64,000 bases of DNA from Lentinus brumalis (lineage: Eukaryota > Basidiomycota > Agaricomycetes > Polyporales > Polyporaceae): contig MARA01000006.1 of the NCBI GenBank assembly GCA_001792895.1, positions 744,001 to 808,000 on the forward strand, given 5' to 3'. Under the pieces are notes generated by a model. It saw only the letters and a program-made list of their open reading frames with translations, was not told the origin of the DNA and did no database searches. Numbering within the stretch: position 1 is the first letter of the stretch; every line of letters starts with the position of its first letter. Made by a program: the position numbers and the translations under genes. Below are positions 40,322 through 50,431 of the stretch, piece by piece.

Positions 40322-42348
40322 TCATTCGCTGAGCAGCGCCTCAGCCGAAGGCGACCGAGGCTCGATCGTACAGTTGAAACCCGACGGGTATCTATGTAAA
40401 GTGACAACACGATCAGCTACTGCAGGGGGACCAAGCTGGCGCGATATCACTCACGAAAGGAATCCATTAGACATTTTGACCCCGACCTGCTTCGGTTGTC
40501 CGTTTGCGTCGAGCGGCTTGCTTATTCTGAAGACGTGCAACACAGAGGCAATGTTCATGAACAATGACGCATGTGCGAGATGCCGGCCCAAGCATATCCT
40601 TCGAGAGGTCATTAGACTGAGTCCGAGCCCGGGCCGCGAACAGGCAGTACGAGCTCACCTGCGCCCATAGCCGAACACGACATCCTCAGGATTGGGAGCG
40701 TCGGGGTTCGGAACGCCATTCGTGAGATAACGTTCAGGGTCAAAGGCCTCGGGGTTTGGGTATGTCTTCGGGTCATGCATCATCGCCCTTGAGGTGGATT
40801 GATGAGTTCAGCTTCAACATTATCAGTGAACGTGCGGAAGACTGACCAGACGTTGGTGAGGACCAGTGTGCCCTCCGGGAGGAAATATCCGTTATATTCG
40901 TCATCCGCCATCGACCTGTGGACAACACCAAGCGGGACGACGTTCTGCCACCGCAAGGCTTCCTTGCACAAAGCATTCACGTAGGGCAGAGACTCCCGGT
41001 CGCCTAGCTCCGGGAACCTGTCGGGACCAACGACCGCGTCTAGCTCTGCCTGAGCTTTCGTCTGAACCTCGGGGAACATCGCCATCGCCATGAAGAACGA
41101 CAGCAAAGTAGAGAACGTCTGGCTGGAGCATCAGACAGCTGGACACAAAGCGCAAGCAAGAAACTTACGGTGTCTGCTCCTGCAGCGTACGTGTTCGCTG
41201 CACCGATCTTCGCGACTCGTTCCTCGTCGGCCGCCTCCGCGTCGCTGAGGTTGGCTTGGGATATCCCCTCCAGCATTTTGTGAACAGCTGAATGGTAGCC
41301 TTCTCCGCGTTGCTTAAATGGTGGTAAGTCAGGACACTGGGCAAGACGCGTTGCAAGAGTATGAATGGAGGCTGCGGGACGTACCCAAGCTTGCTTTGCG
41401 TCGGCGAAAGGCCGGTTGAGCAACTCGGCAGCGAGAAGTCTCCATCGAGCGAACTTCTTCTGAAAGCCAGCGCCAGGAACCCATGCGGGTACATACTGCA
41501 AGATCGGGATGTTCTCAACAAGGAAACTGCCAGGTAAGAATGCCTCCGTAGGTCCCTCGAGCGCAGCGTGAAGTAGAGGAACGTATTTCGGGTCCTCGGG
41601 CGTAATGTCGACGCCGTACATAGACTTCAGAATGATTGCCGCGAACGAACTGTTCCACACCACACACGATAAGTCCCAGCAACGCAGGGTGTCTCACCCG
41701 ACCGGATGTTACTCACAATTCCATAAGTTCTCGGAGCCGGTCAGGTTCGGCCTTCAATAGGCGGAGGAACCGTCGCGTCTCTTGAATCAGGATGGGGTAG
41801 TGCTTGGAGACGACTTTCGGAGTGAAGTGCTGCCACGACGCCCGGCGCGTCCGTCTCCATTCTTCACCATAGGGTATAAGAGGCGTGTTCCAGCTCCACC
41901 CAGTCCTGCAGTCGAGCGTACACAATGTTCAATCGTCCGAATAGGATGGTCCACATGAGATAAACTCACAACTCAACGATAAGTGACTTTGGTCGGTCCG
42001 AGTATGTAGCTGAACGCTTGTCGAGGAGGTCTATCGCCGCTTGTTGGGAATGCAAAATAACGAGGAGTTGATCTCCCGGTAACTGCAGACCGACAATGTC
42101 CCCTTGTTTCCATCGTCAGCGGAAGTTGGACCATCTGAAGCCGGGAACCACCCACCATATCGCGCAGCAAAATCCCTGTATGTGACCCAGGGCTGGTCCT
42201 TAGGGATGTCCAGGAGATTGCCAAGTAAAGGGAGAGGTTTCGGTCCAGGAGGGAAAGGGAGTCCGCGGCAGCGACTCGAACGACTCGAACGAAGCAGGAC
42301 GATGACGAGAGCTGCAAGGACGAGACCCGCGACAAGAGGGTACCCCAT
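40322..42348 (-). CDS. Cytochrome P450 monooxygenase
   Basis: A membrane-anchored heme-thiolate oxygenase; the substrate cannot be inferred. Exons: 42348-42156, 42102-41970, 41905-41717, 41649-41385, 41312-41169, 41118-40847, 40787-40659, 40598-40455 and 40391-40322 (512 aa). A signal-anchor (MGYPLVAGLVLAALVIVLL) is followed by the proline hinge LPFPPGPKPLPLLGN. Other motifs: WRRTRR in helix C, the I-helix AGADT spanning the exon 5/6 junction, KEALRW (ExxR), FDPERY, and the heme loop FGYGRRICLGR with the axial Cys. I chose the start at 42348 (A at -3, G at +4) over the in-frame ATG at 42405, which lies inside a TATA-like sequence. The style resembles the large CYP64/CYP620-like groups of white-rot fungi, but no family number can be given. 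No secondary-metabolite genes adjoin it. Confidence 0.93.
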
Positions 42349-42400
42349 CCTAGACTCGGAGCGAATTCGAGTTGGGGGATACTGGGTCCCTGTACGCGTA

Positions 42401-42408
42401 TTCATATA
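42401..42408 (-). promoter_or_regulatory. TATA-like element before the P450
   Basis: The minus strand reads TATATGAA here, about 55 bp before the chosen start codon. The alternative upstream ATG at 42405 is part of this sequence. Confidence 0.4.
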
Positions 42409-44370
42409 GATTTTCTGCGAGGGGACTTGCTCTGGAAGCTCTCGGGATTCTCAGGTCGCGGGGCCCTCGTGCCCGCTGTAATGTTGTGCATATCACAATA
42501 GAGCGCGTTTCGCCCGTCTGCGCAGCCGGCGCCGTGCAGCTGACGGATCACTCACTATGTACAATACCACGAGGCAAGCGCGGCATGAGTGTACTTGGTG
42601 CTGCCGATCTGCCGATTGGACAAATGCGACTCGAGTCCCGGTTGTAACCCTCAGCGCTGGATGGGAGTAGAAGTCCGATTCGTCCGCTTCCGTCCGCGGA
42701 CGGACTTCCTGCGATGCTTTTGCTTGGGGAGCTTGAGGTGGTCGCTCGAGTGATGAGTTTGACCATAGATAGCCATGTATACTCCCATGAGTCCCAACTA
42801 TTGTGAACTTCAGTAGTCAAGCGGTTCGGATAAGTGACGATCGAGAACAGTTTGTGCAGGAAAGGAATTGGAGGCAGGATACACTCCCTTCGTCACGTTG
42901 GATATCGATGGACGTTGAACGTTTGAGAGTGAAAACGGGCCTGTAACTGCTCAGAGGCTCTCGCGCTTGGACTTCCGACTCGGGAGTACAAAGCACTGAC
43001 CAGGAGCTTCGCGCGGGCGGACGCCCGTCGGTCTCACGACGGATTCCGTTGTTGTTCAACTGAACAACGTGCTATCTGCTCTAGACGCACCCGAGCTTGA
43101 CTCCACGAGCGAGGCGAGCTTCCGCTCCGAGAGCAACGGACTGACCCGGAGTGAACGTTGACCCTCCTCCCGACAGGTCCGGTCTACATTCGCCAATATT
43201 GTCGTTGGTGAAAGGGATACGATAGCCTGTGATAGTCCAGGCTGGGTGGGTTAATCTTTCACAGTCTCAGTGCATAAGCGGTCCCAAAAACAAGTGTTTC
43301 GCCTGAGCAGAACATCCCTGTCAAAATTCGCCGAACCCATTTTGGCGGATGCCGTTGTGTCTGTGATCTGCTAAGAACGTCAAAGACGGTTCATACGAAT
43401 AGGGCACGATACTCTTCTGATTCACCATTTATGTACCCAGGTTGGCCGTGGCCTGATCCGCCACATGGGAGCAATCAAGTGCTACCTACTCACGACTCGA
43501 AGGATGTGATTGATCGGCCCGTCCTTGACCCTCATGCTGATCTCGTCGTAGAGAAGATAAATATCAGTACTCACCGCATGTTGGTAAGGACGAAGCCGTG
43601 TTCGGTCAGATCTTCTTGGAAAAGCGTTATGTCACTACTTCTCGCGCCGTGTGCTTCGATAGAATATGCTCAGTCCCAGGAAAAGATCCAAACAGATTTG
43701 CTGGCAAGGGTGCTTGTGTCGCAGGGATTGTCCCAGTGGATCCTACCTGACCACGACTATGTACAGTATCCTGCGTGAGTGTCTGAGATGATGAACCCTT
43801 GGACAGTACTTGGACAGTGGCTTTACTCACCACTGTGACTCATTCCGGTAGCAGTTCACTGTTCTTCAGTGACGTGCTTCTTCCGAGGGATGAACGACTC
43901 TTACGCCGCAAGCTTTACGGAATGGTGGACTTACAGAACCATCAAGGTCACGGTCCCGTGCGGTACGTATATATACCTGTCACGTTGCTTTCGCCTTGAC
44001 GCTTGAGGGCACAGAATCAGAGCGTCCGTTAACGAGGTAATCCGAGCGCTGGGCATATGGGTCCGCCAGAGGCGTTCTTCGCGGTCTGGACAGAGCTTAA
44101 CGCGACGTTGCCGCCAAAAATGAACTATGTTTGCCAGCAGTCTAATAAGCATAGAAAGCACGCGAAACCAGCTTTCAGTGGGGCCAGTAAGCGTGTGGTA
44201 GCAAAGCAGTAGCAAAGAACAATGAAGCGGGAATGAGCGCTCACAATCGACGCAAACAAGTTTGCGGAGTTCGAAATCAGCCGGAGTACCCTTGGTTGTC
44301 GACTTCCTTCTCGAGCTCGCTGCAGCTGGTGTTCTGCTCGCCCAGCACCACTTTCTCGCCCTTCTCAGCT
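42409..44370. other. Intergenic between divergent P450 and BRE1, about 2 kb
   Basis: No coding chain was recognised; a 115-aa plus-strand frame (43431-43778) resembles nothing I know. Structures seen are a perfect 16-bp palindrome (42689-42704), a CCGTCG/CGACGG stem at 43025-43042 and a GTTGTTC/GAACAAC stem with a 4-nt loop at 43051-43068. The half next to the P450 probably carries its regulatory sites. Confidence 0.5.
42689..42704. promoter_or_regulatory. Perfect 16-bp palindrome with CCG/CGG half-sites, 341 bp upstream of the P450
   Basis: TCCGTCCGCGGACGGA equals its own reverse complement. Zn2Cys6 regulators usually bind CGG triplets in inverted or everted pairs, so this could be an operator for the P450; that role is inference. 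A near copy of the half (GTCCGCTTCC) precedes it. Confidence 0.45.
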
Positions 44371-47300
44371 ATGGAGACCAAGAAGCGGCCACATGCAGAC
44401 GATGCAGAGCAGTCACGAGCTAAGAAACGAGCAGTCTCGGACGACCATGCCTCGCCAAGTCATCCTAACGGAACGACGACATCTCATGGTGACGAGCCTA
44501 AGGAGGGCGACGACATTGAGGTGCGGTGTATGTCACGCCGTGCATGTACTGTACAAGGCTCACATCGTGCACACTAGCTATTCCGTAAGGAGGCCATATT
44601 CAGGCGAATGCGATATTATTCTCGTGAGGCGGAGAGGAGTCAGGCGCGAGTCGAAGACCTGGAGAGGCGCTACCATACGTGTCAGGCAGGATTGGCTGCT
44701 CTGGAGGCGTGCTGGACGCAGGTGAGCACTAGTGGCACGCGTTTGACTCCGCCCCTCATGCCGTGCGCAGTTGATTGGGACAATCCGTTCCCTCGTGAAG
44801 CCGGAGGACCTCCCTTCACTCGAGAAAGAGTCAGAAGGCGAGTCGTTCTCCGGTGGTCTAGCTGCGAGGCACGGGGTACTCACATTTCATCTCGCATACA
44901 GGCGTCCACGATCTTGCTGCCCACCTCTCATCTGAAGCGGACCCGGAGTATGTTGAAGCCCTTCGAGACAAGATGCAGACAACCTCGGACATCATCAAAG
45001 CTTTTGTCAGCATCAGTGCACAGAGTCATAGTGGGCCTTCCAGTGAGGAAATGCTGAAGAGATGCCAGGAGGCGGAGACCGAGGTACGCCATAGGTCTGC
45101 TGCTACTGATGCATCTATCTTGACATGCCATAGCGTGCCGCTCTTCGATCGGAGCTTACTTCTGTACGCGCGCGACTGCACGATTCGGAGTCGCAGAGGC
45201 AAAATTACCATGAACAGCTCTTGGCCGCCGAGAAACGGGCGGACCGACTGCAGAGCAAGTCGTTGACGTCTAGTAGTTCCGCCGCGCAAGAGGAGCCGAA
45301 CGAGATGGTGTCGACCGAGCCGCTGTCATCTCCTGATGTGAGCTTCTTTATGTGTGATCGTATAATGTATGTCCTGACGCGCCCTAGCCGCCTGCTGTTA
45401 ACGGAAATTCATCATTAGACTCGGACGAGTGGAAAGACCTTGCTGAACTTCGCGAAACGAAGATCGAGGAGCTCACCCGGGAGAACACGGAGTTGCAAAC
45501 ACAATTGCAGACAGCACAGCTGCAGGTACGTCGCCCACTTCTAACATGTAACGAAGCTTGCCCGTATTCATGTGCGTCGTGCAGCTCAGAGCACTGCCAG
45601 ACGAGATCGTCGTAGAGTCTAGTCAATACAAGGTCCTCCAAGAGCGCACCTCACTGCTCGAACACACCGCGAAAGAGTCTCAAGCCGAAGCGACCAAGCT
45701 CAAGGAACAACTTGATAACCTCATGACTGCACGTTCTGATCTTGAGGCAGGTCTCAAGGTATGATGACTCTCAGTGGAGTCACAGTTGCATATGCTCAAG
45801 AGATTCCAGGCCGCAAACGAGACAGCTTTAAACGAGCTGCAGCAGGCTCTCAACAAGCGGGACAGCGAACTCCTCCGCATGCGGACGAGAAATGACCAAC
45901 TCTCCGCAGAGATCAATGAACGGCGGGAGAAAGAGAAAGCGAGGCTGTCCACTGCCGCGGAGTTCAAGACACTGGCAGAAGCTCGTGGGGTAGGAAGCCG
46001 TTTCATAAGATGGGAAAACATCAGAGGCTGACGGCCTGCAGGAACGTATAGCTATTCTCGAGTCAGAGACACAGCGACTGAAGGCTCGCCTGACTGCCAA
46101 CGCAGGTGATGAAGACCTCATGACGTTCATCTGGCAGAACACGTCGGAAGACCTGTCTTACGTCGACGATCTGAGGAGACGGCTCTCGTATGTACTAGCT
46201 AACCGATCTACGTCCTCTCCTCCGGGCTGACACAGCGATGTATACCAGAAACGCCGAGGAACGTGTGGAAGCGCTTCAGAAGACGCTTGCTGGCCGCGGC
46301 GACGCAGCGACGAGCGAAGCTGAAGTCCGGAGACAGCTTGCCCATGTCCAGAAGCAGCTCGACAAGTACCAAGCTGTGTATGGTGATGCATCTTCCATGC
46401 CTCCCGAGACGGCCCAGCTGTCCGAGCAGCTGCAGCGAAAGCAGGACGAGTTGGATAAGCTCCGTCTACAGGACAAGCAGCGCGAGCAAGCCGAGTCGGC
46501 CATATATAGCGAACTGGACAAGCTGTCGGCCGCGTGGGAGGCTCTCGAGAAGCAATTGAAGAAGAAGGTGTACGATCTGTCTGCCATGGACGAGCGCATC
46601 AGCAAAGTTCAAATGGAGGTTCGCAGAATTTCGGCGTCCTCATTTTCGTCCTACTGACCTTGTGACGGCAGAGAGCCAAAACGGACAATAAATTCTTTCT
46701 ATGCATGCGCGACAAGGAAGCAGTTGACAACGAGCGCAAACGGCTTGTCCAAAATCTTGACAGGGCTGCCAAGGCTATCGAAAAGCTGGGCGACGCTGAG
46801 AAGAATCTCCAGAGTAGAGTGGTAAGCTTGTCGCTTTCACTGTGATGTGCCCCTCTGATTCTGTATGTTCAGGCTACCTTGGAGAAGGAGGTCGTACTCT
46901 GGAAGAGGATGGCGGAGGAGCAGAAGGAGCGTGGCAACGCGCTCGAGTTCGAAGTCAACGAATGGCACCTTCGTGCACAAGGAGAGCGCAAGAATGCAGA
47001 TGAGGTCAGTTTGACGGCCGACTCAGTCGCTTGTACTACGATAGCTCATGAACCTGCCACATAGATGCGAGCCGCGTCCGCGGAGAACATCAAAGCCTTG
47101 GAGCAGAAACGTACGGAGCTGCGGAAACTCGAGGAGAGCCTCCTTAAGACCAAGAAGGACGCGGAGAAGCATGCAGCGAAGCTCAAGTTAATATCCGCTT
47201 CGTCCAATTCCAGCGCCAACGAGGTGGAGCTCCAGAAGGAGGTAGACAAGTGCTACGTATGTATCGTGAAACCATCCTACTTGCGCCCCATTTGACATCC

Positions 47301-47537
47301 TCTGCAGCGTCTGCTCAAGTGTTCCACGTGTCAGCAGAACATCCGCAACACTGTCTTGACGAAGTGCATGCATAGTACGTGCCTCTCGTAACCCGCATGT
47401 GTCCTGTTTGCTGACCTTCGTGCTTAGCATTCTGCAGGTCGTGCATCGACGCGCGGATAGCCACGCGACAGCGCAAGTGTCCGGCTTGCAATCTCGGTTT
47501 CTCTCAGGGCGAAGTCACGACGTTGTTCTTGCAGTGA
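44371..47537 (+). CDS. BRE1: E3 ubiquitin ligase Bre1 (histone H2B monoubiquitination)
   Basis: Bre1 with Rad6 attaches ubiquitin to histone H2B at transcribed genes. Fifteen exons: 44371-44520, 44578-44721, 44771-44852, 44902-45083, 45134-45337, 45388-45525, 45585-45758, 45801-45989, 46042-46187, 46249-46618, 46672-46821, 46873-47004, 47065-47256, 47308-47374 and 47428-47537 (809 aa). The N-terminus (METKKRPHADD) carries a basic nuclear-type stretch (RAKKRA). LFRKEAIFRRMRYYSREAER is the Bre1 N-terminal signature. Coiled coils fill almost all the rest. The C3HC4 RING is at the very end: KCSTCQQNIRNTVLTKCMH, TFCRSCIDAR, RKCPACNLGFS. The intron 45759-45800 is only 42 nt; it is required because reading through meets TGA at once. 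Confidence 0.95.
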
Positions 47538-47852
47538 CAGTTGTTACGTGTGCGATTTGCTGGACGTCGCGGTCTTTGTGTGGATTCTTCACCCTTTGCT
47601 GTACCTTATTACTTTCATTGTTGTCTTCGTACATATTCCTGCTTCCGGAAGCTGTCGAATTGATTATGCCCCATTTCCTCTCTGCTGTAGCTGTGGGTCA
47701 CGGCGCTGCGACGGTTGCTTGCTCCGAGTCCCAGTTCCGCTCAGCACAAGGAAAGCCACCACGTGATCGCGCGTCAGGCGCGACCACGTTCCGCGTTTGT
47801 TTGGCGTCCAAACGCAACCTTTCTACTCTTCCACCACTTCAGACCCCTCGCG
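47538..47852. other. BRE1 3' flank and DUO1 promoter
   Basis: 315 bp between two genes in tandem. Pyrimidine-rich near the DUO1 start. No TATA box or other site was recognised. Confidence 0.5.
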
Positions 47853-48935
47853 ATGGACTCTTTCGATATATCCGACTTCCAAATGCCTGCCAGTGGCTCT
47901 CGATTACTCTCGGAACCCACCCCCGACATCAGTTCATCAAGTTCTACACGCACCGGTCCAGGCGGGGACGATCTTTCCATCTCCGAGCTGTCCTTGTCCG
48001 ATCGCGCTCACTCGAAGTCTGCTCGACGCCGTCCGTTTAGCTTACTCGCGCCCCGGACGGATGAGAGTGCTGTTACGGACGACGATGTGGAGGAGGGCGA
48101 GGGTGGCATCGACGAGACGATGACCCAGGAAGACTTAGAGAAGGCGAAGCGGCTTGCCGTGAAGACGCGCGAGGAGAAGCTGCAGCATGATATTTTCATG
48201 CTGAAGAAGTTGAACTCTGCCTTTGAGGTGTACAAGGACGCATTGCGCGAGACCAAGTCCAGTACGGACGTGAGTGTGTGGCTGCTTTCGGCATGTCCGC
48301 GTTCCTAACGTCAGGCCGTAGCGGGTGGCCACCCGATTAGAGCATACGAATGCGCTCCTCGACAAATACGTTCGGATGTTGTCCAAGTCAGAGAAGATCA
48401 CCAAGCTTATATTGGATGAACGATGGCAGGGTGCCGATGCAGTGAGCATTCACTTCTGTGCGCGTATCCCCAGAACTAACCCGCTGCGCGTAGGACGAAG
48501 AGCAGCTTGAGCGCGAAGAGGAAGAGCGACTAGAGCGAGAGCGCCGCGAGGAGGAAGAACGCCGCCTCGCTGAGCAGAGAGAACGCGAGCGGCAAGAACA
48601 AGAACAACGTGAGCGCCAGGAACGCGAGGAGCGCGAACGACTGCAGCGCGAGAAGGCCGAGGCGGCGAAAAATGCCCCTCGGGGCAGCGGGGTCAGAGGC
48701 GTACGCGGAACTCGTGCATCCATGCGAGGCATGCGGGGTACGGCTCGGGCTGGTATGTGTCTATGAGAAATACCGTCGTGCGTCGAACTTACTGACATGT
48801 CTGACAGTCCCTATCACTACTGGCGCACGAGGGGCTTCGACGTCTACAAGCGGTATACCTGGAATCAAACGCGGGACGACTTCGACGGGTACCAGAGGTT
48901 CTGGTGGAAGGGGTGGAATTCCCCGGCGCACCTGA
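47853..48935 (+). CDS. DUO1: DASH/DAM1 kinetochore complex subunit Duo1
   Basis: Duo1 is part of the fungal-specific ring that couples kinetochores to spindle microtubules. Exons 47853-48269, 48322-48441, 48494-48752 and 48808-48935 give 307 aa. The conserved core runs LEKAKRLAVKTREEKLQHD, IFMLKKLNSAFEVYKDALRE, then RLEHTNALLDKYVRMLSKSE and KLILDERWQGADA, matching the Duo1 pattern of two helices and a W-x-G end. After it, about 60 residues are nearly pure Glu/Arg/Gln (48494-48660), a single charged alpha-helix. The tail is Gly/Arg/Thr-rich and ends SGGRGGIPRRT, with GIPxIKRG before it. Basic tails of DASH subunits bind microtubules in yeast; that role here is inferred. Confidence 0.88.
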
Positions 48936-49374
48936 GCGGCTTCGCTTGGTCCAGCCGGTGTTGGACTTGCGACGGTGCCAGAACCGTCAGTACCTTCGCT
49001 CCGGAGTTTCATGCGTCGCCTGGCGACTGCATATTATTTGGCTCATATGCACACAAACCGACCACCGTGGCCTTTGGCGTATGTCATGAGAGCCTCGCCT
49101 TCAGCGGCATCGCTGAGTAGGACGAGCTAGGTCCGGCGTCTACCTACCCCATCTGTGGATGTATCCTTCAACTGTAGTCCACAACACGTGGCCCATACTC
49201 GAGGAATCCGGCTTCCCTGCGTTATGTACTGTACAGTACCACGCCAGCCACATCCGTCCCCGTATAAGAAGGGGACGTGCCGCCGCATATCTTGCCTCCA
49301 CTCCCTCATCCCGACTTCCCCCGGTCGCCCTTCTCATCCTCGAGACAGTCCTTTCCGCGTGTCCTTCAGCTCTC
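48936..49374. other. DUO1 3' flank and promoter of the next gene
   Basis: 439 bp. The open frame of the downstream gene extends back to 49159, but the extension looks like leader: it contains the TATA-like box and no charged, structured sequence. Nothing else was seen. Confidence 0.55.
49263..49270 (+). promoter_or_regulatory. TATA box of the unknown 286-aa gene
   Basis: TATAAGAA lies 112 bp before the ATG at 49375, followed by a CT-rich stretch typical of fungal transcription starts. This supports the downstream start over the upstream in-frame ATG at 49159. Confidence 0.5.
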
Positions 49375-50235
49375 ATGGCACGTATGCGCTACGACAAACA
49401 CGAGAATCGGTGGTACGATGAAGACGGGAAGCCTGTGAAACGCTGCATCGACGAGAGCGACAGCGAACCAGAGGAGGATACTCGTCCATGGAAACGGCAC
49501 CAGGGTCCTCTTCCGGCTCCGCCAGTCTGTAAGTCACCTTCTCAGCTGTCTCTAGTGGGTGCACCGATAATTAATGATATGCGGCATCTCTCTGTCTCAG
49601 CGGTGGGGTCGTTTTGCAAGTCGTTCACCAAACACGAAGACATACTCCCCATCTTCACACTCGAAACCCGAACCACGCTTCTCGAAGCGCTGCTGGGCCA
49701 TCGTATTGCAGCGCCGGTCGTGAAGAAGACCATGGAGACCATGTACGCGGACGCTGTAGTTGCCTTCGTTGCCAGCGTCCACGCAAAGCTCAAGGAGGCC
49801 ACTTGTGAGATGGACAGGGTGCACGTGGAGGATGAGATCGACATGAATGACTATATTCGCGTCGTCCAGCCGTTCCTGGAGGACGTTGTCCTCCTCTCTC
49901 GCATGCCCGCTGCGTGTCGTGGCGCGGCGAAGGGTGCCTGGGAGCTCCTCCTGGCCATCGTGTCTACCACCGATCCCGGGGAAGAGCGCTCGTACTCTCA
50001 GCCGGGAGAACGCGCCCCGTTCGATGAGGCTGCCGACGAACTGGGACTGTTCCTTGTGCAGAGGCGGAACGAGGAGGAGGGCGTGAACTTTGAGTTCAAG
50101 GCTGATCTGGAGAAGCTGCAGGAGATCAAAGGGACCATGGCGCTATGGTTCCGATGGGAATCGGAGTCGTGGTTTCCGAAGACGATGAAGGCTTTAGAGG
50201 GCCTCGCGCAGGAGCGATCCGCCTCCGGAAACTAG
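49375..50235 (+). CDS. Unknown intronless 286-aa protein, first of two adjacent paralogues
   Basis: I do not recognise this family. A single exon encodes MARMRYDKHENRWYDEDGKP, a polar acidic stretch (ESDSEPEEDTRPWKRHQG), then a mostly helical region from about residue 70: SFCKSFTKHEDILPIFTLE, TRTTLLEALLGHRIAAPVVK, KAWELLLAIV-like helices and EEEGVNFEFKADLEKLQ, ending SWFPKTMKALEGL. There is no signal peptide or membrane span. The neighbouring frame at 50432-51225 encodes a diverged homologue aligned over about 200 residues (for example VVQPFLEDVVLLSR against AVQPFLRDVATLE). Lack of introns is unusual in this window. It is probably lineage-specific; function unknown. Confidence 0.75.
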   Translation: MARMRYDKHENRWYDEDGKPVKRCIDESDSEPEEDTRPWKRHQGPLPAPPVCKSPSQLSLVGAPIINDMRHLSVSAVGSFCKSFTKHEDILPIFTLETRTTLLEALLGHRIAAPVVKKTMETMYADAVVAFVASVHAKLKEATCEMDRVHVEDEIDMNDYIRVVQPFLEDVVLLSRMPAACRGAAKGAWELLLAIVSTTDPGEERSYSQPGERAPFDEAADELGLFLVQRRNEEEGVNFEFKADLEKLQEIKGTMALWFRWESESWFPKTMKALEGLAQERSASGN

Positions 50236-50431
50236 CTTGGAACTTCTGTTGTTGTCTTGTTGGTCCTCTCTACGTCTTCATGCGGCTTCTATGCATACGT
50301 GTCTGCTCCAGCCGTGCCTCAGTGCTACTTACCAAAGACCAAAGAGTCGTATCGTGACAACCGCTCCATGCCATATGCCCTGCTCGACCTGAGACCTCAG
50401 GAATACTCAAAACTTCTCATTGTTCACCAGG

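Noticed and set aside
42349..42405. Upstream in-frame start for the P450 at 42405.
   Set aside because: Its ATG is part of a TATA-like sequence, its context is weak, and the protein would carry a polar stretch before the membrane anchor.
43431..43778. A 115-codon plus-strand frame in the P450-BRE1 gap.
   Set aside because: No motif, no exon partners and no family resemblance; kept as intergenic.
49159..49374. Upstream in-frame start for the first unknown paralogue.
   Set aside because: The added 72 residues span a TATA-like box and a CT-rich leader and have no counterpart in the second copy.
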